A DNA stretch of 64,000 nucleotides, taken from NCBI GenBank assembly GCA_037044905.1, contig JBAOKB010000166.1, positions 62,001 through 126,000 on the forward strand, in the 5' to 3' direction. Both the position numbers and the translations under genes were made by a program. This stretch comes from Hortaea werneckii (lineage: Eukaryota; Ascomycota; Dothideomycetes; Mycosphaerellales; Teratosphaeriaceae). Each line of letters opens with the position of its first letter. Position 1 is the first letter of the stretch. Of this stretch, positions 54,544 through 63,668 are shown piece by piece. A model generated the notes under the pieces. It searched no databases. It was given only the letters and a program-made list of their open reading frames with translations, and was not told the origin of the DNA.

Positions 54544-55253
54544 TTTTGATTTTGTTTTTTTTTTTTTTTTTTTTTTTTTTTGGATTGGAGCATTCAGTGG
54601 CCTTGCAGGTCGATGTTGAAGGAACATACCCGCTTTGCTCGTCTTGATTGATCTTCAGCTGTGGATAGAACTTGGAGTTTTGTACCATGACTAGCTTTTT
54701 AACGCCATTGCCTGGAATTGGCTTCTCCGTACGGGCTCAGCAGCTTCTTTTTCCGTCCAGTCTTCAGTAGAGCATGTGAGACTTATCCTACCGACAAAAA
54801 ATGTTGGACGAAACTTTGGGTGGCGACTGGCCTCAGATATAATCCCATTGTCTTGTCTGAAATCAATGTCGCACACGGATTCCTGCATATCTCGTGACGT
54901 TGGCGATGTATCACAGGGCTGCCTCGAATCTTTCAACCCGTCGGCCACTTTTGCTCAAAGTGCAGCGTCGTGCATATCCGATGTCATCCTTCACCTTGGA
55001 AGGACCAGTTGAGTGTGACTTGGCCTAATGAGATGTGAGGTCTGGGAAGTGCTGTTCCGGTGTAGTCTGTAGATGTGAGCGCCACACTTTCACTGTCCGA
55101 TGTGGCGGAGATGTGGCACTCCCGTGCAGCTTGATCCACTCGGTAATGTAAGCTTTACCTGATGTTACCACATAGTATGTAGCGAACTTCCTTGTCCAGC
55201 GATCCCAAGTCCACCGCTTTTCTTCTGCCTCTTCTCCTTGCCACGCGCCCATC
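54544..55253. other. Intergenic region
   Basis: Contains the HMG gene's 3' end with its poly-T run and the Atp10 promoter. No gene seen. Confidence 0.45.
54555..54581. repeat. Poly-T run of 27
   Basis: Twenty-seven consecutive T residues begin 12 nt after the HMG-box stop codon, inside the probable 3' UTR, so the transcript would carry a poly-U stretch. Confidence 0.95.
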
Positions 55254-56411
55254 ATGAAAGCGCCATCGCCCCTCACCCTCCGTGCTCTCCGTGCCCTGGT
55301 CTATACCGACCTCCCCACCACCTCCTCCCGCCAATGTCTGATCAAACACACCCAACGACACTCCTACGCCTCGCAGACCCTAGCAAAACGGCAACAGCAA
55401 CGCACCTCTAAGCCCGCCCCACCACCCCCAAACACATCCAAACCCGCTCCACCCCCTCCAGTCTTCCGCCCCACCCCATCAGGCCCCGACCTCCGCAAGA
55501 AGCGCGACGACGATGAGGACTTCACCCCGTACCCCCTCTCACGGCCGATCGGGATGCCGAACCCGCCGCAACCGGGCGAGAACATCGGCCTCGACACGCG
55601 CGGATGGCGGGAAAAGCGCGACGACTTCCACGACTACGAGAAGCACCTGGAACGGCGCGCGCGAATGACGAGGCAGATCGCGAAGCCCTACTTCCGCGAC
55701 TGGAGCAACATGCGGTTCCACAAGGGCAAAGTCTTCGTCGCCAACGAGCGGCTCTTCCGCGGCGAACACGCTTTATTCTTCCCGAACTTCTACGGTCGGA
55801 CGCTGGAGAAGCGCGCGGAGCGCTTGCAGAGCGGGGATGGGTATGGAGGGCTTGGGAGGGATACTTGCGAGGCTATGGCTGGGAAAGTGTCGGTTGTTAG
55901 TCTAGGCGGGAACGAGTGGGCGGATCGCCAGGTCGCGACGTGGACGAAGGAGAACCCGGAGCTGGAAGGGGTGCTGAGGGAGAATGGGGACGTGGCGCAG
56001 AGGGTTTGGATCAGTTATGAGGAGAATTGGGCTAAGTGGCATATCCTGAATCTTTTTGGGGCGGGGAATCTGAGGAAAGGGTTGAGTTTGGAAGAGCAGA
56101 GGAGGTTTTTCCTGGTTAGGAGGGGGCTGAGTGAGATTATGAAGGAGGCGATTGGGCTGTTGAATGACAAGGGTGGGTATGTCTATCTTGTTGACCAGGA
56201 ATGCCGGATTCGCTGGGCGGGGAGTGCCGAGGCGGAAGATAGGGAGAAGGAGTGGATGGTAAAGGGGTTGAAGAGGCTTTGTCAAGAGGCCAGAGTGCCG
56301 AAAGAGAAGCGAGTAGACTTCTTCGAGCGGGAGGAGAAGTTGGAGGCTGCTGTGGATGATGTGATGGGAGGGCATGTTGGGGAAGCCAGAAATGAGGGCA
56401 CAAGATCGTAG
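55254..56411 (+). CDS. ATP10: Mitochondrial ATPase complex assembly factor Atp10
   Basis: Inner-membrane chaperone that assists assembly of the Atp6 subunit into the F1Fo ATP synthase. Single intact frame of 385 codons. The N-terminus (MKAPSPLTLRALRALVYTDL) is a presequence, followed by a Pro-rich linker (PAPPPPNTSKPAPPPPV). The Atp10 domain runs from about residue 95 to 365 and includes RQIAKPYFRDWSNMRFHKGK, VSVVSLGGNEWADRQV, the WAKWHILNLFGAGNLRKGL block and GGYVYLVDQECRIRWAGSAE. Yeast Atp10 is shorter (about 280), the difference being the linker. Codon use is strongly GC-rich in the first half. The gene is convergent with Gos1 (178 bp). Confidence 0.93.
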   Translation: MKAPSPLTLRALRALVYTDLPTTSSRQCLIKHTQRHSYASQTLAKRQQQRTSKPAPPPPNTSKPAPPPPVFRPTPSGPDLRKKRDDDEDFTPYPLSRPIGMPNPPQPGENIGLDTRGWREKRDDFHDYEKHLERRARMTRQIAKPYFRDWSNMRFHKGKVFVANERLFRGEHALFFPNFYGRTLEKRAERLQSGDGYGGLGRDTCEAMAGKVSVVSLGGNEWADRQVATWTKENPELEGVLRENGDVAQRVWISYEENWAKWHILNLFGAGNLRKGLSLEEQRRFFLVRRGLSEIMKEAIGLLNDKGGYVYLVDQECRIRWAGSAEAEDREKEWMVKGLKRLCQEARVPKEKRVDFFEREEKLEAAVDDVMGGHVGEARNEGTRS

Positions 56412-56589
56412 AGGCCGAAATGCCCACAGTGGCTTTCATACTATACAGGAATTGAAGATACCCAAGAAAATAAACCCTGCTTTGCTATGCCTCCCTGAAA
56501 GTGGTGTCTCGTACGCCATGACTCCTTGCTATTCATCTCTTTCCTCCCAGCAGAAGTGCAAATGCCATACATGCCATCGCGCTTTCTGA

Positions 56590-57384
56590 TTACCAGAACC
56601 AGAGCAGTACGAGACAGCAGAAGGCAATAAAGCTACCCAGAATAATCCCATCTCTCCGCTTCTTGCTACCAATCCTCTGCATGAGCCCATTGATGCCTGG
56701 TATCTGGGCCGCGGCGCCTGTGATTCTGCGTTGTATGCTTGCCAGGCTCTCCCTCTGCAGGCTGAAAGATTCGTTGGTGGCATATGCCTGGCTCAACACG
56801 CTGTCCACCATGTTATGCGAGTTGTCCAGGCGCCTTCGCTCATCCAGCATGTAGTCGGCTTCGGCAGCCTCCGGGTTCTCCTGTCGACGGTAGTTGCTAA
56901 TGTCGCTTCTCACATTGCTGAGGAGATTGGCTCGATCCCGTTGTTGCTGGATCTGGCTCTTTAGCCTCGTAAGCTCGGTTCGGTGTTGCTGTAGGATCTC
57001 TCGGTGACGCGCCAGGTTGGTGGATTTCAGGGCGGAGGTGGTCGGTTCAGAGTCGAGGATGCGAGAGAGCTGTTGGAGAGTGGCTGAGCGCTGGTCGTTA
57101 GTGTCAGTCTTGCATCGGTGCTCGAGAGATGGTGGGTGGGTAATGGGAGTTTACCTTGTCGAGTATCTCATTGAGCTGTGCCTCTGTCTTTGCTTCGTCG
57201 TCGCTTGGTTTGGGTTCTAGATCGGTCTTGGATCCGAATTGGGCATATGTGTGGAATAGCGATTCTGTCTTGAGCCTCGTCAATACATGGTTCGGTCCCA
57301 CTCAAGCAGCTATAGCATGCTCACCTGGGTCTCCTGTGCCCGCGCCTGCTGCCGGACTTGGGCCCAGCTGTTTTGAGCTGCCAT
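56590..57384 (-). CDS. GOS1: Golgi v-SNARE Gos1 (GOSR1/GS28)
   Basis: Three exons, 57325-57384, 57155-57268 and 56590-57090, with 56- and 64-nt introns. The sum gives 224 residues, matching yeast Gos1 (223). The N-terminus MAAQNSWAQVRQQARAQETQ, then TESLFHTYAQFG, fits the N-terminal helices of Gos1. The SNARE motif spans about residues 130-190 (RRLDNSHNMVDSVLSQAYA, ESLASIQRRITGAAAQIPG, with INGLMQRIGSKKRRD next). The C-terminal anchor is GIILGSFIAFCCLVLLWFW. It mediates fusion within the Golgi as a Qb-SNARE. The frame is intact. Confidence 0.94.
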
Positions 57385-57803
57385 GGTAGGTCTAGATTAC
57401 TGCCTGGCGCTTCCTCCCTCCCTCTTCATCAATTATATCGTAAATGTCAATCAATTGGTTGTTATGGAATGGCTCCCTAACACCCATCTCCACCATTCAG
57501 GTTGTCTCCAGTATCCCGTCATCCGGTCCAGCTGGAGGCGGGCAATCTGGAGAAAGGCCGCACGCCTGAGGCAGCACTCCGGCTGGCTGAGCTGAGGTGA
57601 GGTCGGCAAGCGGCTGGTCCCTGACCGAGCGGCAGCTGCCGTCATATGCAATTCTTGGCGCACCTCGCTCGCCAAGCCCGACTGAATTTGCGGGAGCGGA
57701 CGTCGAACTTCGCGATTGAAGCCGCCTTTTGCGCACGAGGACACCGACGACGACCACCCACTCCTTCTACCGCCGATACTAACTTCAAGACGCAGCAGTC
57801 AAG
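57385..57803. promoter_or_regulatory. Divergent promoter region, Gos1 / ribosomal protein L35
   Basis: 419 bp between outward-facing starts. The L35 side has pyrimidine-rich stretches typical of fungal ribosomal promoters, but no specific element is assigned. Confidence 0.5.
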
Positions 57804-58426
57804 ATGGTACGCACACCCACATACAATACCTAGATGTACCCATACAGTCGTGGAGGATGGATGCTGGCGCTGGGAGGCACACGAACACGAAGGCGTGGAA
57901 TGGCATGCTGACGGATATTCTGTGCAGTCGTCCGGCAAGGTCAAGGCTTCGCAGCTCTGGGGCAAGAACAAGGAGGAGTTGAAGAAGCAGTGCGATGAGC
58001 TGAAGCAGGAGCTCGTCCAGCTCCGGACTCAGAAGATCGCCGGTGGTGCTCAGAGCAAGCTGAACAAGATGTACGTGCACACCCATAACCCCGCCGAACA
58101 GGATCCACAAACATGGTTACGGCATCTCGCAACTCGGACACAATTTGGAAGCATTCGGTGAGCTGGCATGCTGACGGGACTGATTCAACAGCCACGACGT
58201 CCGCAAGTCCATCGCTCGTGTCTTGACCGTCATCAACACCACCCAGCGTCACCAGCTCCGCCTCTTCTACGAGAAGAAGAAGTACCTGCCCCTCGACCTG
58301 CGACCGAAGCAGACCCGCGCCCTCCGCCGCGCACTTTCCAAGGAGGACGCCAGCCGAGTGACCGAGCGCCAGAAGAAGAAGCAGAGGCATTTCCCCCAGC
58401 GCGTCTACGCCGTCAAGGCCCAGTAA
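57804..58426 (+). CDS. RPL35: 60S ribosomal protein L35 (uL29)
   Basis: Three exons: 57804-57806 (just the ATG), 57928-58070 and 58192-58426. Both introns are 121 nt. The 126-residue product begins MSSGKVKASQLWGKNKEEL and has the family core QKIAGGAQSKLNKI-HDVRKSIARVLTVI, interrupted by intron 2. It ends with the basic tail RQKKKQRHFPQRVYAVKAQ. uL29 sits at the polypeptide exit tunnel and forms part of the signal-recognition-particle binding site. Codons are strongly biased to C-ending forms, as in highly expressed fungal genes. The two introns share a 14-mer before their acceptors. Confidence 0.97.
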
Positions 58427-59487
58427 ACCAGGCGCATTGCGGCTCGAGGCAAATGTTGTTGTTGCGGGTAGGCTAGGCTAGGCAGATGCAAACGGTGTGA
58501 AAAATCAAAGACGAGGTTTTATGTCCCAAAGCAAGCACGGCATGGCGTACGGGTATGGAGAAAAGCTGTGAAATCCATGGCTTTTTGATTGCGCTAGCAG
58601 ATGGCTGCTGAGGCAACCTGCGGCTGCTGCTTCGATATCGTGGTAGCTTTAGCGTCAATGAAATGCTGACTACCTTCCCAAAGCAAAAAGCTTCACGTTA
58701 CCCGATGCGTTGATGATCATTTTACGACATGGACAATCTGTATTATCGCTAGTCCTCATTTAGGCATGCCCCAGTACCAACATGTCACTCCGCGCCGAAC
58801 AACCCCGACGATATCCCTCCTGCTGCACGTCCAGAGTCTGGGCTTCTGGGCTCGATCCGCCTATCGTGAATATGTTGACGACGAGACTTCAATCCCTATT
58901 TGCTCGTTTCCGGGCGTTATAAACAGGTGGTCCGATCATAGCATGTACTAGCATGGCCAAAAATGGCAGAAAGAGTCCCAGGAGCCTGATGTTTGGAACC
59001 GAGAGCCGTGAAATGTGCTGTGCAACGGCTGTGTTATAGCTCCACGCATCAGACCACGTGCAATGTGAACGATGTTCACATTTGACAACATGTTGCAGTG
59101 TATTTTCTCACCAACCATGGGCTCCGCCAACCACCTCCTTTAGTGATACCCCTCTTCCGGCTTCAAAGGGCTAAGCATTCGATGTTACTCGCACTGCGTC
59201 TTGTTTTATGGCTGTGTCATATCATGTAATGGTGCAGATCGTCTCTGATGCAACGCGTATATGGCCTTCTCACTCTCATATCTGCAGCCTCTACTTGTTC
59301 ACTTTGATTTTATGAAAAGAGTACATGAAGACGCTGTTCTCACACAAGGGATCCCGCTAACAGCAGTTGAATTTAAAGTTCAGTAGCCACTATCGACCCT
59401 CTAGAAACTACTGATCTACCAAACATCCTGGAGAAGCCATCAACTCAACACTTTCTACATTCTTCTCCAGGGGGACGCCCCGGGCGT
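58427..59487. other. Intergenic region
   Basis: 1.06 kb between the convergent L35 and Pol lambda genes. No gene supported. Confidence 0.45.
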
Positions 59488-61689
59488 TTAACATATCCTA
59501 TGCTCCGGCGGCCGCCACGGCACATTTAGCGCCGCGAAGATCTTCTTCTCATCCTTGCCCTCCACCAGCTCTCCCTCAGTAATCTTGACCCGTCCCTTCC
59601 CGCGCATGCAATCCTTATACAGCCCGCGCTGGTTCAACCTCATCCCCTTCGTGCTAGCCAACAGGCGCAGCGAGCGGTTGAAGATGTCGTTCCCCGTGAA
59701 ATAGATAAGCGCCGCGCCCATCTCGTCCGAAGGGACGAGGAGGAGATCTATTCGGCGCCAGGGATTGGGGTTGGGTGTTTGAGGGGAGGAAAGCTGGGAA
59801 GCGCCGTGCCATTTCGATCCGTCGTCCCTTCTGGTGATGGCTAGGCTCGCGACGAGGAATCCCGCTTTGAATAGCTCGGGCACTAGCTGTCCCAGCACGA
59901 CGTTGCGTAAATGGGCAAGACCCGTGTCAGGACGGGTGATGATGCAGTCGATATCGCCAGAGTCTTTCGAGCCACGACGATAGGAGCCGCCTATGATGAC
60001 TTGGAATCTGTCGTCGATTCGATGCAGCGCACGACGTACAGTCGACCCATGCATTTCCACTTCTGCACGCGGGATGCGAGTGTGGAAGTCAGCGTAATGG
60101 TCGATGCCTACGCGCTGGTTCTCCGTCAGATCCGCTTTCTCCAGCAAATCATCTAGCGTCTTGTAACCAGCCGCAACCCATTCGCTAGCCTTTGCAAGGC
60201 CAACGCCGTATACACCCATGAACGTTTGGAGAACCTGATCAGTCGGCTCAGCACGAGCGTTGTCGAGACGGCGGAGCCGGTTCGTAATTGCGATCTCTTC
60301 GATCTTCTTCGCTAGTCGAGGACCGATCTGAGGGAGTGCGAGAGCTTCTTCCATAGTCCAGACTTTTACGGGATGATTGCGTAGTGTACCGATGGCTTTG
60401 CGATAGGCACGGATTCGCCACTCGTCGCCGATCTGGCCGTAGTAGTCCGCCATCTGTTGTAAAATGTCGATTGTGTGAGCGTTGGGATTGCCAGGCTTAT
60501 CCCCAGTGTGCTTTTGCATGCATTGGAACTTGTCTTGCATACTTTGGGCCTTATTCTTGCGCTGCCTCGCAGATGATGAAGGTGCTTGTTCCTCTTCGTC
60601 GGTGTCAGGTGGACCATCCGAGGATATGGGCCGGACGTCCTCTTCTTCCTCGTGTTCTAGTGGCAGATCTCGTAGCTCCCTGGCCTGCTTTACGGCCGCT
60701 TCGAATTCTTCTGATGTATCAGGAGGTGGCTGTGTGTCGTCTTGCTCCGTTACCTTGTGTGCGACCTGCCCATCAACCGGATCAAGTATCTTTGCAACAG
60801 ACGATCCAATCCTCGTCGGAGATGTTGAGTGAGCTTCTGTCACTGTTGTCTGCTGAGTCTCTGGCTGTCTCGCTACGACTGACTTACCAGCCGGCTTGAG
60901 TTGTAAGGACTTGTCAGATTCTGCCGAGCTTTGAGGAAGCCCACGGATTGGTTCAATTGTCTTTAGCGGCTCCGGTGCCCCCTTGACTCGAAATTGACTC
61001 TGCCCTGCATCCAAGATTGCCCGATATGATACACAAGACGCTGGGTAGTTTTCAGAGACCAGTATAACATGCTCTGGCAGTCTGTCAACCTTTAAAAATC
61101 TCAAGAGCAGATTGTAATCAATAGCTTTGTCAACTACAACATGCGTGACGCTCTGATTCCAATCTTTTTGCCATGTGGCACCAAATTCAATTGCTTTGAT
61201 GATTCGCATAGCCCTGGCATGGTTCTTGTCGTCGTTGGGAAAGAAGTAAAAGTGAAGGCCTTTGAAGATCTGCTGTGCGTCTGGTACATACTTGATGTCG
61301 CTCTCCCGCTTCCGCTTTCCAATAATTGAACGTGGTATCGCAGAAGGGGGTGCAGTTGGGGCCATCGCTTTACTCGGTTCAGCAGAGAAGGTTGCGCCCT
61401 TCTGCAACGGCGGTCTGTGCTCGCCACCACTCAGTGGGGGACGTGGTGCTTGATCACTCGCGGGATCCCTTGACGCAAGTTTGGTATCCGAAATTGAGCG
61501 TGGCAAGCCACGTGATCGTCCACTACTGGCACTGGACTCGATTTGGCGTGCTCTCGCCCTCTCCATGGCGGCTATCGACGCCTGACGGCCTGGGTCAGCG
61601 GCGTCATCAGACTCGGCTAAAGCTCCGTCGAGGTCGTCGTAGAATTGCTGTTTTTCTTTGAGGCGATGCTGAGAAGCGTCGTCTGCCAT
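59488..61689 (-). CDS. POL4: Family X DNA polymerase, Pol lambda/Pol4 type
   Basis: Gap-filling polymerase for base-excision repair and non-homologous end joining. Single intact frame of 733 codons. An N-terminal BRCT domain lies at about residues 135-225 (FKGLHFYFFPNDDKN, VTHVVVDKAIDY). A long disordered Ser/Pro/Glu linker follows. The 8-kDa lyase and fingers regions (ILQQMADYYGQIGDEWR, YRKAIGTLRNHP, ALPQIGPRLAKKIEEI, VYGVGLAKASEW) precede the palm. The catalytic aspartates are in GSKDSGDIDCII (about 580-582) and RRIDLLLV (about 647). The YFTG steric motif and NQRGLY are present. Longer than yeast Pol4 (582) because of the linker, and closer to human Pol lambda in layout. Divergent from PSF1. 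Confidence 0.95.
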   Translation of the reverse strand: MADDASQHRLKEKQQFYDDLDGALAESDDAADPGRQASIAAMERARARQIESSASSGRSRGLPRSISDTKLASRDPASDQAPRPPLSGGEHRPPLQKGATFSAEPSKAMAPTAPPSAIPRSIIGKRKRESDIKYVPDAQQIFKGLHFYFFPNDDKNHARAMRIIKAIEFGATWQKDWNQSVTHVVVDKAIDYNLLLRFLKVDRLPEHVILVSENYPASCVSYRAILDAGQSQFRVKGAPEPLKTIEPIRGLPQSSAESDKSLQLKPAGKSVVARQPETQQTTVTEAHSTSPTRIGSSVAKILDPVDGQVAHKVTEQDDTQPPPDTSEEFEAAVKQARELRDLPLEHEEEEDVRPISSDGPPDTDEEEQAPSSSARQRKNKAQSMQDKFQCMQKHTGDKPGNPNAHTIDILQQMADYYGQIGDEWRIRAYRKAIGTLRNHPVKVWTMEEALALPQIGPRLAKKIEEIAITNRLRRLDNARAEPTDQVLQTFMGVYGVGLAKASEWVAAGYKTLDDLLEKADLTENQRVGIDHYADFHTRIPRAEVEMHGSTVRRALHRIDDRFQVIIGGSYRRGSKDSGDIDCIITRPDTGLAHLRNVVLGQLVPELFKAGFLVASLAITRRDDGSKWHGASQLSSPQTPNPNPWRRIDLLLVPSDEMGAALIYFTGNDIFNRSLRLLASTKGMRLNQRGLYKDCMRGKGRVKITEGELVEGKDEKKIFAALNVPWRPPEHRIC

Positions 61690-62074
61690 TTTCTATCTCG
61701 TCGAATCTAGGTTGCAGTCCAGGCAGACCGACCACCAAGACGGCAGCACTTCAAACAGGTCAAAGGGTCAGCTATCGAGCAATCTGGCTTTGGCAGCCAG
61801 TGAGCAAAGTGTTCAGTACACCACCAATGCATACATCCAAGGCAGCAGAGACCTATGTAGGCTATGAGATTATTGATTGGCGTACATTGCAGATGTAGCG
61901 ATGGAGGTGAGTGCTGTCAGCCGTAGAGGTCTAGGGCGGTGTAACTTCGGCAGATTGCGGGCGCGCCCTCCAGTTCCCCGCGACGCGTCGTCCAATGGAG
62001 GTCGCAGATGTGCATCCCACCTCACTGACTTCGTTCAGAGCACCTGCATAGCCAGCCAGGCATTTGTAGGCAGT
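61690..62074. promoter_or_regulatory. Divergent promoter region, Pol lambda / Psf1
   Basis: 385 bp between the outward-facing starts of a repair polymerase and a replication factor. I see no MluI-box-like ACGCGT directly in the core interval except the near-match ACGCGTCG at 61982-61989, about 90 bp before the Psf1 start. Confidence 0.5.
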
Positions 62075-62740
62075 ATGTACGCCGAGACCGCGAACAAGCT
62101 TGTGCTGGACGCGAAACGTATCCAGAATCTTCAACATCTGCCACCCTACGCCGCCACTACTGTCCGGGCGGTCACGAAGGAGGTGCGTGATCTCGATCGC
62201 GAAGTGAACAGTCTCCTCGCGCCTTATCAGAGCCAGAGCACACAAGGCAGCGATGGCACACAGATCAAATCAAGCGGCTTCAATCCCGCCGAAGACCCTG
62301 CAACTGCATGTGCCTTGCTGGTGAATCATTTGGCGATGCGAAGGAACAAGAGGTGCCTACTTGCATATCACCGTACCAGGACGGACAAGCTGGAGGAGAT
62401 GTGTTGGTCCGGAGCCGATGTGGCAGAGATTCAATCGGCTGCCACATCTACGCGAGCACAGTCAGGAGACTCGAGTAATCTGAGCGCGGACGAAGAAGCC
62501 TATATCAACAGCTACAGCAATCTACTGGCTGCATATAAAGGTCAATGGACCGATATCGATTTGACCGGAAGCCTGGAGCCGCCGAGGGATATATTTATCG
62601 ACGTCAGAGTCTTGCGAGATGCTGGTGAAATCCAGACAGAGTACGGCAGTATCACTTTGACGAAGAACAGTCAGTTCTATGTAAGGCAAGCGGACGTCGA
62701 GAGGTTGATTCAGCAGGGGTATTTGCAGAAATTGGGATGA
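62075..62740 (+). CDS. PSF1: GINS complex subunit Psf1
   Basis: Part of the four-subunit GINS complex (Sld5-Psf1-Psf2-Psf3) that activates the CMG replicative helicase. The start is set at MYAETANKLVLDAKRIQNL, the family N-terminus, rather than the upstream in-frame ATG at 61877. The product is 221 residues, as usual. Conserved segments include RNKRCLLAYHRTRTDKLEEM, the acidic-linker helix EEAYINSYSNLLAAYKGQWT, and the C-terminal B domain (FIDVRVLRDAGEIQTEYGSI, LTKNSQFYVRQADVERLI). The frame is intact. Convergent with the next gene, 76 bp between stops. Confidence 0.95.
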   Translation: MYAETANKLVLDAKRIQNLQHLPPYAATTVRAVTKEVRDLDREVNSLLAPYQSQSTQGSDGTQIKSSGFNPAEDPATACALLVNHLAMRRNKRCLLAYHRTRTDKLEEMCWSGADVAEIQSAATSTRAQSGDSSNLSADEEAYINSYSNLLAAYKGQWTDIDLTGSLEPPRDIFIDVRVLRDAGEIQTEYGSITLTKNSQFYVRQADVERLIQQGYLQKLG

Positions 62741-62816
62741 GGTGCTTCAAGATGTTTGAGAGCACGATGATTCAATCGCAAAGTACAAAAAACCCACGAC
62801 TGTCGCTGCGCCAAGT

Positions 62817-63257
62817 TCATGATCCGCCTTCGGCCTGACTCTCTTCGTGGTCGACAGATTCATTTTGGCCCATGTCAACAGGACCAAGACACTCGTCGCA
62901 CGCCAGCATCCACTCGCCGTGCTGGCATAATGCGAACTGGATCGCGTTAGATTCGCCGTCATGCTCGCCTCCCGGGCTGTCTTCTCCAGCTTGGGCGAAC
63001 CTATCTGGATCGAGGCTGGTGAGATGCCCATTCACCATCGCACTTCCGTTGGGAGCGCTATCGGATCGGCCTTGTTGGTGGAGTCTCTCCGGACTGATAT
63101 TGTCGTCGTCACGACATGATCGGCACGGCTCGCCAACCTGTACATCCCTGATATTCTCACGTTCGCATGCCGTGCCAGTGAATGCGCACATTTCAACGAG
63201 AACACACTCTCTTCGATAATGGCCGCAAGACCACACTATTCGATTATAGAGGCACAT
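62817..63257 (-). CDS. Cys-rich hypothetical protein, 146 residues
   Basis: The start is placed at MCLYNRIVWSCGHYRRECVL. Repeated Cys/His spacings (WSCGHYRREC, CAFTGTACE, CRSCRDD, CQHGEWMLACDEC) suggest one or two zinc-binding sites, one at each end, separated by a Ser/Asp-rich linker. A longer in-frame start at 63338 adds 27 residues without similar character. I know short CGH-type Cys-rich proteins to be common in filamentous ascomycetes, with no assigned function. Confidence 0.6.
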   Translation of the reverse strand: MCLYNRIVWSCGHYRRECVLVEMCAFTGTACERENIRDVQVGEPCRSCRDDDNISPERLHQQGRSDSAPNGSAMVNGHLTSLDPDRFAQAGEDSPGGEHDGESNAIQFALCQHGEWMLACDECLGPVDMGQNESVDHEESQAEGGS

Positions 63258-63668
63258 TGTACAATGTGCTACTGAGGAATGATGCACAGTCCTGAGGAGG
63301 AGAGGACAGAAGATGTGGGAGTTGAATTGTTTGGACAAGATTCTATTCCCTATGCCAGATCGATAGTGCTTTTCAGATGTTCGATCTGGCTGAAGCGCTG
63401 CTTATTTCGGACCCGTCGTCTGATTGCTCTACAAATCTCGATACAATTAGAACCGATGGGGTTCTCAAATTAGAGCATTTTGATCATGGAAGCGCCTTTT
63501 ACAAGAAGTGCATGTGAAACAAAGTGAAGTTTGCCTTGCCTACATGCATATGAATTGCGCCACCTGACTAGCGCTTCCCCCTCCACCGACGATTCTAGAA
63601 ACGCTGCTCCAGGGGATGTCATTCTTTCCAACACTTTTTTTCTCGGTATCTTGCACTCCTGCATGCGT
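63258..63668. other. Intergenic region
   Basis: 411 bp between two minus-strand genes. Nothing recognisable. Confidence 0.4.
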
